Part shown: piece after piece, positions 10,238-17,600 of the stretch | How the letters are laid out: the number at the start of each line of letters is the position of its first letter | Position numbering within the stretch: the first letter of the stretch is position 1 | NCBI GenBank assembly: GCA_023259055.1 | Contig: JAHFQZ010000001.1 | Location: forward strand, 62,001-126,000 | DNA from: Nitrosomonadales bacterium | Lineage (GTDB): Bacteria > Pseudomonadota > Gammaproteobacteria > Burkholderiales > Gallionellaceae | Length of the DNA stretch: 64,000 bases | Direction: 5' to 3' | Position numbers and translations under genes: made by a program | Notes under the pieces: generated by a model | Told to the model about the DNA's origin: nothing | Seen by the model: only the letters and a program-made list of their open reading frames with translations | The model's database searches: none

Positions 10238-11026
10238 ATGTATATATCTGGAAAATTTGCAGCACTGGCAATATTAAGCACATTGGCGATTAATTCCGCA
10301 TTTGCCCAGGAGAAATCTGCTGCCTTGGTGAACGGCGTTTCAATTCCGCAAGCGCGCCTCGATTTGCGCGTCAAAGCCGCCACCGCTCAAGGGCAGCCAG
10401 ACAGCCCCGAATTGCGCAAGGCGATCCGGGAAGACATGATCAATCTCGAAGTGCTGTCACAAGAAGCCGTGAAGCTTGGGATGGACAAGAACCCCGATGT
10501 CATTCAGCAAGCCGAGATATCAAAGCAACAAATACTGGCTGGCGCATACGTCCAAGACCACACCAAGAATCATCCTATCAGCGAAGACCAGCTCAAGCAG
10601 GAATATGACAAGCTGAAAGCCAATCTCGGCAAAAGTGAATACAACGCACGGCATATCCTGGTAGAAACTGAAGCCGAGGCTAAGGCCATCATCGCGCAAC
10701 TCGGCAAGAAGGGCAATTTCGAAAAGATCGCCAAGGAAAAGTCCAAAGATGCAGGTTCCAAGGAAAACGGCGGTTCATTGGGCTGGGCGGTACCAAGCAG
10801 TTTCGTTCCAGAATTTGCCAACGCGCTTACAAGCCTGAAAAAGGGCGCATACTCTAAAGATCCAGTTAAAACACAATTCGGCTGGCACGTCATCAAACTG
10901 GAAGACGTGCGCGACCTGAACGTGCCGGCATTTGAGGATGTCAAGCCTCAAATACAACAACGCCTTCATCAGCAATCCGTCCAAGGAATCATTAACGACC
11001 TGCGCAGCAAGGCCAAGATCGAGTAA
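10238..11026 (+). CDS. Periplasmic parvulin-type peptidyl-prolyl isomerase
   Basis: 262 residues. A signal peptide (about 1-23, ending NSAFAQ) is followed by a SurA-like N-terminal helical region (about 30-125) and one parvulin domain (about 130-225). The domain shows YNARHILVETEAEAKAII, SKDAGSKENGGSLGWAV, FVPEFANALTSLKKG and TQFGWHVIKLEDVR. It catalyses prolyl cis-trans isomerisation and probably acts as a chaperone for exported proteins. Preceded by AAGAGGA. It is last in the yciB-yciI-bolA run and is followed by a strong terminator. Confidence 0.92.
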   Translation: MYISGKFAALAILSTLAINSAFAQEKSAALVNGVSIPQARLDLRVKAATAQGQPDSPELRKAIREDMINLEVLSQEAVKLGMDKNPDVIQQAEISKQQILAGAYVQDHTKNHPISEDQLKQEYDKLKANLGKSEYNARHILVETEAEAKAIIAQLGKKGNFEKIAKEKSKDAGSKENGGSLGWAVPSSFVPEFANALTSLKKGAYSKDPVKTQFGWHVIKLEDVRDLNVPAFEDVKPQIQQRLHQQSVQGIINDLRSKAKIE

Positions 11027-11053
11027 CTTCTGATCGCATTACGCAGCAAATTG

Positions 11054-11083
11054 AAAGGGCGCTTCTTCGAGAGCGCCCTTTTT
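11054..11083 (+). terminator. Rho-independent terminator after the parvulin gene
   Basis: AAAGGGCGCT, loop TCTTCGAG, then AGCGCCCTTTTT: a GC-rich stem ending in a T-run, 27 bases after the stop codon. Confidence 0.85.
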
Positions 11084-11091
11084 CAATTCTC

Positions 11092-11606
11092 ATCGTTCCC
11101 ATGCCCTGATAAAAAATTGCCATGTAAGGGCGATTCATGAACCGCCGTACCGGCAAAAAACGCCTGCCAAGTAGCTGGTTATGCTGTGCGATGAACATTC
11201 TCCCGACAAGCCTGTCCTCGATCTGTTGAAGCGGTCGGACTCATGGAGCGTAATGATTTGTTATATAAATCTAATGCAATCAGGGTTGAATCCGCCGGCG
11301 GCTTTATCAGGAATTGTCAGCCAACAAGAAACGGATGATGTTATTTTCGCGCGCTTAAAAAGCGAAACCATAATTCCTGTGCCATTGTTCATCAGCCAGC
11401 TTCCAGTCACTTACACGTCAGACATAGACGATTTCTCGTCAACGAACCATCGCTCATCAAATTTCGCATTCAAAATCACCTCAAAAAAAAAGATATCTAT
11501 TTGTTTTATTGTATTTATTACACCAGCAAGCTTGCAGGTATAGTTCTTGCTTTCTGTAAGACATATTGAACTTTTTGTGTAAGAGCCTTCCTTATAGCCT
11601 GTAGGA
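11092..11606. other. 515-base intergenic region, likely leader of the DUF11 operon
   Basis: No supportable gene. Near 11126-11145 is a degenerate palindrome, GGCGATTCATGAACCGCC, of a type seen as a dispersed repeat. From about 11450 the DNA becomes AT-rich, as expected for a promoter region of the long downstream operon, but no well-matched -35/-10 pair could be fixed. At 11600-11618 a perfect 7-base stem places the downstream start codon in its loop. Confidence 0.5.
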
Positions 11607-12683
11607 ATGTCTCCTACAAAATATACAAGTAAATCATTCATGCAATTTTCAAGTCTCCCAAAATCCAATTCCTCTGCCGGCTTGCTCGGTGTGTGTGCTT
11701 GGCTGTTGCTGATCGCACCGCAAATCGGCTGGGCGGCAGGCACAACGGCAGGCACCACCATCTCCAGCTCGGCCACGCTGGCATATCGCCTTGGTGTTGT
11801 GGCGCAACCCAACATTACTTCAACCGCGACGTTTCTGGTGGACGAGAAGGTCAACCTGACGGTGGCCGGCGGCGTCACCACCAGTGTGGCGTCCGGTTCA
11901 ACAGCCCAGGCTACAGCCTTTACGGTAACCAACAACACCAACAGCGCGCTGGACTTCAGTTTGGCGGTTACCTCGGCGATAGCAGGTGACAACTTCGATC
12001 CCGCCGCTTGCAGCGCATTCGTTGAAAGCGGCGCCACGGCGGGTTATCAGGCAGCGCAGGATATCGCCACCTACATCGACGAGCTGCCAGCCGATGCGAC
12101 CAGAACGGTGTACGTGGTGTGCGACATCCCCGCCGCATTGGTTAATGGCAACAACGGGCTAGTGGGTTTGACCGCAACAGCCCATGGTAACTTCAATGCG
12201 GCGGGTTATGTCGCAGCAGCCGGTGCGTTGGGTGGTGTCATTACACAGACAGCTGGCGCCGATACAGCAAATGTGGACATCTTGTTTGCTGACGTTGCCG
12301 GCACCGAAGACATAGCACGTGATGCCAAACACTCCGCCCGCAACACTTACTCGGTCGCCCTCCCCTCATTGACAATCACCAAAACCATCGCCAGCGTGCT
12401 TGATCCTAAAGGCACGGCCGTGCTGATGCCGGGTGCAGTAATGACTTACCAGATCGCTGCCGTGCTCTCCGGCGGGGGAACTATCACCAATCTGGTAATT
12501 ACCGACCCGCTGCCAGCCAATACCACCTATGTGCCGGGCAGCATCAGCGTGAACGGCGCGGCCAAGACCGATGCAGCCGATGCCGACAACGCGCAGTTTG
12601 CCGCCAATACAGTTTCTGTTTCGCTGGGGAATGTTGCCGCCCCGGCGAATGTAGTCATTACTTTTCGCGCAACGATTAATTGA
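11607..12683 (+). CDS. Secreted DUF11-type protein, first gene of surface operon
   Basis: 358 residues. A signal peptide ends near QIGWAAG (about 45). Next is an N-terminal module, TTISSSATLAYRLGVVAQ ... STATFLVDEKVNLTV, then a second beta-rich module with ACSAFVESGATAGYQ and DELPADATRTVYVVC. The C-terminal DUF11-like domain has LTITKTIASVLDP, TDPLPANTTYVPGSISVNG and final strand VVITFRATIN. It is probably exported to the cell surface or periplasm. ATG at 11607 has GTAGGA directly against it and lies in a hairpin loop; ATG at 11640 would give a tidier signal peptide but has no visible ribosome site. It is a paralogue of the gene at 13422. No function is recognised. Confidence 0.8.
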   Translation: MSPTKYTSKSFMQFSSLPKSNSSAGLLGVCAWLLLIAPQIGWAAGTTAGTTISSSATLAYRLGVVAQPNITSTATFLVDEKVNLTVAGGVTTSVASGSTAQATAFTVTNNTNSALDFSLAVTSAIAGDNFDPAACSAFVESGATAGYQAAQDIATYIDELPADATRTVYVVCDIPAALVNGNNGLVGLTATAHGNFNAAGYVAAAGALGGVITQTAGADTANVDILFADVAGTEDIARDAKHSARNTYSVALPSLTITKTIASVLDPKGTAVLMPGAVMTYQIAAVLSGGGTITNLVITDPLPANTTYVPGSISVNGAAKTDAADADNAQFAANTVSVSLGNVAAPANVVITFRATIN

Positions 12684-12694
12684 AGGAGAACACC

Positions 12695-13192
12695 ATGCGT
12701 ATTTTGAATTTATTGCTCACGTCTGCCCTGCTTGCTTTACTGGGCTGCATCCCGCTAAGCGCGCATGCAGCTGAAGGCGCGATCAAGGTGACCAGCATCG
12801 CACAAGTCGAAGTCGAAGTTGTCGGCAAGGACGGCAAAAAGACGCTCAAGCGCACTCCTCCCGAAAAAGCCGTTCCGGGCACCGAGGTGATCTACACAAC
12901 CACCTTCGAGAACACGATCAACAAGGCGGCCGAAAACATCAGTATCAACAACCCGATACCGAATGACTCTGAATACAAGGCAGGCAGTGCATTCGGTAAG
13001 AATTGCGAAATCCTGTTTTCAGCGGATGGCGGCAAGACATTCGGCCACGCCGAAGAGTTGAAAATAAAGAATGCGGACGGCAAAGAACGCGTTGCCCTGC
13101 CCAAGGAATACACGCACATCCAGTGGAATTACAAAACCAAACTGGCGCCAGGGAAATCCGGCGAAGTCGGTTTCCGCGCGGCCATCAAATAA
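12695..13192 (+). CDS. Small exported DUF11-like protein
   Basis: 165 residues from ATG at 12695, preceded by AAGGAGAA. The signal peptide (about 1-25) ends at SAHAAEG; LLGC inside it could alternatively serve as a lipobox. The mature part is one DUF11-like beta domain: AVPGTEVIYTTTFENT, AAENISINNPIPNDSEYKAG, and last strand SGEVGFRAAIK, the same ending style as its neighbours. It lies 11 bases after the preceding stop. The role is unknown; the context suggests an envelope component. Confidence 0.78.
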   Translation: MRILNLLLTSALLALLGCIPLSAHAAEGAIKVTSIAQVEVEVVGKDGKKTLKRTPPEKAVPGTEVIYTTTFENTINKAAENISINNPIPNDSEYKAGSAFGKNCEILFSADGGKTFGHAEELKIKNADGKERVALPKEYTHIQWNYKTKLAPGKSGEVGFRAAIK

Positions 13193-13216
13193 CAGGACAA
13201 AATTAAGGGGCAGATC

Positions 13217-13372
13217 ATGAATTTCCATTACTCCAGTTATCCCGGTCATTACGTAATGCCCGAGCCCATGACGGATCCTCCCTGGATCCGTTCGCCGTTT
13301 TCTGAACGCGGTTTAATCACAGGTTCAGGTCCGCCCTACGCGGCAGGTTTTAAAAGAAATTTTTTTGCATAA
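13217..13372 (+). CDS. Possible 51-residue protein between surface genes
   Basis: ATG at 13217 has AAGGGG seven bases upstream and opens a 51-codon frame to TAA at 13370-13372. The product is rich in Pro, Tyr, Gly and aromatic residues (starts MNFHYSSYPGHYVMPEPM, ends FKRNFFA) with no signal peptide or membrane segment. It fills most of the gap between the two neighbouring exported-protein genes. The good ribosome site favours translation; the odd composition and lack of known relatives argue for caution. It contains a GGATCC-centred palindrome (GACGGATCCTCCCTGGATCCG). Confidence 0.35.
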   Translation: MNFHYSSYPGHYVMPEPMTDPPWIRSPFSERGLITGSGPPYAAGFKRNFFA

Positions 13373-13421
13373 ATTAGTAAACAAGTGGTTTTTAGCAGCA
13401 TTATTTTTTAGGAGAAGCAAA

Positions 13422-14645
13422 ATGAAATACATTAATAAAACAAGCGGTTCTATCAGATTAGCCGCACTGTTGGCCGGTACGGCGTTGCTTGGTCTGGTCT
13501 CTCAAAGCGCGCTGGCGGCGGGCACTGCGTCCGGCACCTCCATCACCAACTCGGCCACGCTGACATATTCCGTGTTAGCAGTGGTTCAGCCTACCATTAC
13601 TGGGTCTTCCACGGCATTTCTGGTGGACGAAAAAATCAACCTTACGGTAGCCGCCGCAGCCACAACCAACGTAGTGCCAAACGATACGGCAAAGGTTCTC
13701 ACCTATACCGTAACCAACAACGCCAACAGCCCGTTGGACTTTACCTTGTCTATCCTCCAGCCAGCGGCAGGTGATCAATTCGATGCCACCGCCTGCAACG
13801 CATACGTTGAAAGCGGCGTTACGCCCGGTTACCAGGCGTTACAGGATACCGCGCTCTTCATAGACGAGCTGGCAGCCGATGCGACCAAAACGGTGTACGT
13901 GGTGTGCAACATCCCCAATACGGTGGTTAATGGGAACGTCGCAAATATTGATCTGCTCGCAACGGCCGCAGGTACCTTCACCGGTCCAAATGGCATCTAC
14001 GTTGCAACACCAGGAGTCCAAGGTGCTGTCATCACGGAAACGGTTGGCGCCGATACCCCGGGCATCGTGGACATCGTGTTTATTGATCCCGCCGGCACCG
14101 CAGCAGGAGATGTGATACATGACAAGACTCACTCCAACCGGGGCAGCTACTCAGTCGTGTCCTCCGTGCTGACCATAACCAAGACCGCCACTTTGCTGTG
14201 CGATCCGGTCCATTTCTTGGTCAACCCGAAGAACATCCCGGGTGCCATTACCCAGTGGACCATCACGATAAGCAATGCTGCTGCTGGCGCTAATGCCACA
14301 CTGACGAGCATCACCGATACGCTGGGCGCCACGCTGGCGCATGACGCCAACCTGGTAGTTCCCGCCGCGGCTGCATGTGACTCCGCTACCGGAACACCGG
14401 AAAGCGGCGTCGGCAAAGGCTTTAAGGTGACATCTTCTGTTTCACGGGCTATCAGCCCGACGTGTACCGGCACGGTCTGCTATTTCACGTCCGCGAATGA
14501 TGGAGACGGCTTAGATAACAATTTAGGCGCGATCACGGCCACCTTTGGTGCCAATCTCCTGCTAATTGACGCCGGCCACGGTGCGACGGGAATGTTGAAA
14601 GGTGGTGAATCAATATCGATCATTTTCAACACCACGTTACAGTAA
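13422..14645 (+). CDS. Secreted DUF11-type protein, paralogue of the gene at 11607
   Basis: 407 residues from ATG at 13422 with GGAG nine bases upstream; the frame extends upstream from a TTG but without a ribosome site. The signal peptide ends SQSALAAG. Modules run in the same order as in the protein at 11607: GTSITNSATLTYSVLAVVQ, FLVDEKINLTV, ACNAYVESGVTPGYQ, DELAADATKTVYVVC. The C-terminal DUF11-like domain is LTITKTATLLCDPVHFLVNP ... KNIPGAITQWTITISN, with an inserted Cys-rich loop (VSRAISPTCTGTVCYF) and last strand SISIIFNTTLQ. The DPV-LVNPK-IPGAI block recurs at the end of the 1684-residue protein. Likely an exported envelope or surface protein. Confidence 0.8.
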   Translation: MKYINKTSGSIRLAALLAGTALLGLVSQSALAAGTASGTSITNSATLTYSVLAVVQPTITGSSTAFLVDEKINLTVAAAATTNVVPNDTAKVLTYTVTNNANSPLDFTLSILQPAAGDQFDATACNAYVESGVTPGYQALQDTALFIDELAADATKTVYVVCNIPNTVVNGNVANIDLLATAAGTFTGPNGIYVATPGVQGAVITETVGADTPGIVDIVFIDPAGTAAGDVIHDKTHSNRGSYSVVSSVLTITKTATLLCDPVHFLVNPKNIPGAITQWTITISNAAAGANATLTSITDTLGATLAHDANLVVPAAAACDSATGTPESGVGKGFKVTSSVSRAISPTCTGTVCYFTSANDGDGLDNNLGAITATFGANLLLIDAGHGATGMLKGGESISIIFNTTLQ

Positions 14646-14653
14646 CAAGGCAA

Positions 14654-17600
14654 ATGGCTCTTCTGGCCAAAAACCTTCCCCACACCCGCACGGCACGCCT
14701 GACGGGTGTGGGGATTTCGCGTGTGCTGTCCCGGCTTGCCGGGACAGCCCGCTTTTTTGTGGGCACGCCTGATTTTTTTCAGGGCGCCCACAAAAAAGCG
14801 CTGCTTGTTTCTGTCCTCTATCTTCTGTCCTCTGCCGCCTGGTCGGCAACCCCGCCGAACACTCCGATCAGCAATACCGCGACCGCAAGCTACAGTATCG
14901 GCGCAGTCAACTTTACTCCCAGCAGCACGATTAGCGTAAACACCGCTGCCTGTATCAATGTCGGGGTGAAGATCGATCTGCTGCAATACATTCCCCCTGC
15001 CGCTGTCGCTGCCGGGCTGGCTCCCGCCAGCGCCATCGATATATTGGTGCCACCGGGCGGGTATTCGCCCACCGGCTCTGCTACGGGGCCATATTTGCCA
15101 CTGACCAACCCGACTCCGCCGGGCAGTGCCACACCAATAGCGTTGCCAGCCACACTTAAGCTCGCCCCGCTCAATGATGCTCTGGGCAAATCGGTTTCGG
15201 TTTATTCGCGTAACGATCCGATTTTTGTGCGCGTGGTCAGCTACGATGCGAATATTAATCCAGCCATAGCCGATACAGTATCGGTGACCTTGTCCACCAG
15301 CGACGGCGACACTGAAGTGGTTCAATTGACTGAAACCGGGCCTTCCACGGGCGTATTTATTGCCGCAGTACCGGCAGTTTTCGTCGCGATTGGCTCCAGC
15401 CCGGTCGCCCATGACGGCAAAATCACCCTGTCTGCATACAAGGAAAGTATCACCGTTATTTACAACCACGCCGACTGCGTCAGTGGCTCAATTGTCGCCA
15501 GCTCTACCAGCGGGCTGATTGATCCTTACGGCATCATATTCGATTCCGCAACCGGCGCACCGGTTCCAGGCGCTACGGTTAACCTTGTTCATGCGTCGGA
15601 CGGTTCGCCGGCCACAGCCTATTGCGACGATGCGGTAACGGTATTGCCGCAACCCGTTATTTCCGGCTCGCCAACCATATGCGATGCCACGATGGTCGCG
15701 GGTGGCTTTCGCTTCCCGCAAGTGGCAATAGGCAGCTATAAGCTCATCGTCACGCCTCCTGCGGGATACGCCTTTCCCTCCGCAACATCGGCCAGCAACT
15801 TGCCAGCGGCTATTGGTGCGCCACCAGACACGCCAATCATATTGGGCAATCCCGGTCCGACACCCGGCGGCTCTTATGGCGGTGTGTTCCCGCTAATCGG
15901 CCCGGCGCTGCATATAGACATTCCGGTTGATCTCGGCGCCACAACCGTGACAATCCAGAAATCTGCCGGCAAAACGGTGGTCAGCACTGGCGATTTTGTG
16001 CCCTACACGCTAACCATCAACAACAATGAGGCCTTCCCGGTGACAGGCACAAAGGTTGCCGACCATACGCCGCCAGGTTTCCGCTACCAAAAAGGCTCGG
16101 CGCGCCTAGGTGGCCTTCTCATGCCCGACCCGCTGGTTTCCGCCGATGCACGCACTCTCACCTTCACCCTGAACATCGCCGCTGCCGCTTCGGCAACGAT
16201 CCAATATGTGCTTGAAGTAACGCCGGGAGCGCGTACCGGCACCGCTGAGAACACCGCAATGGCAATCGGCAGTACCACCTCCAACACCGCACGCGCCAGC
16301 GTGCTGGTGCGTGAAGATTTGTACCGCAACAAAACCATACTGATCGGTCGCGTGATCGAAGGCTCTTGTGACAACAAGGTAGCAAACGACGATAAAGGCC
16401 TGGAGAATGCGCGCATCGTATTGCAGGACGGCACTTATGTGCTGACTGACAAGGAAGGCCGCTGGCACATCGACAACCTGCGCGCCGGAACACATGTGGT
16501 GCAGCTGGATATGGACTCCTTGCCAAGAGACTATGAAGTGGTGGCATGTGAGAAGAACAGCCGCTTCGCCGGACGCAAGTATTCGCAATTCGTTAATCTG
16601 CGCGGCGGCAGTTTGTGGCGCGCTGATTTCCACGTGCAGAAGAAAGCGCCCGAAACCGTGCGCATCACGCAAACCCTTGGCTCGCAACAGGCAAATGACA
16701 AGAGCATCGTATCGCTTACTCTGGTCAGCAACACCGAAGTGACCGGCTATTCGGCTACCGTGATGTTGCCTGAGTTCGCCAAATTTGTGCCCGGTACTGC
16801 AAAGCTGAATGGCGAGGCTATCGCCGATCCCGATAACGCCGAGCCAGGAAAAACTAATAGCGCGCTGATCTTCCGCGGCAATGTTCGACCGGCCCGCTGG
16901 CAGGATCAATATTCGTTCGAAGTCGCGGACGTTGCGCCGAACGCGACGATCAAATCGATGATGCGTTTCACCCCGATTGGTCGGGCCGCACAAAACCTCC
17001 CTGTTGCGGAAATTACCCTGGTCAACCATGCGCCGGTCAGCGCCACAACCACTGCAGATGTGCTGGTTGAAGCAGCCGACCTGCGCCCTGCAAAAACACC
17101 CAATGACGGCGATATGACGCACCTGGTGGAAACCTTGCCTTATGACGCCGCGTGGTTGTCCGCCGCGCAACCCGGTGTCGAATGGCTGCACCCGCAGGAA
17201 TCTTTCCTGCCCGCACTGCCTGCTATCAAGATTGCGGTAAAACATGCTCCTGGCCAAGTCGTCAAGCTGAAACTGAACGGCGAGGATGTCAGTCCGCTGT
17301 ATTACGAAGGTGCAGAAACCAATGCGGCGAAAACGGTATCGCTTTCCAATTGGCGCGGTGTTCACATCAATGAGCGGGACAACCGGTTGGAGTTGATTGT
17401 GACGGACGCCTCCGGCAAGGAAGTGCTGCACCAAACCCGCACTGTCCATTACTCGGGGAGTCCGGACCGGATCGAGTTCGTGCCCGAACTTTCGCGCCTG
17501 GTCGCTGACGGCAAGACTCGACCGGTCATTGCGGTGCGTTTTCTGGACAGGGATGGCTACAAGATGCGGCGCGGCGTCAACGGCGATTTCATGCTGAACG

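Noticed and set aside
11181-11543. 120-codon open frame in the leader of the surface operon
   Set aside because: No ribosome site, no family likeness, low-complexity AT-rich end; better explained as intergenic DNA.
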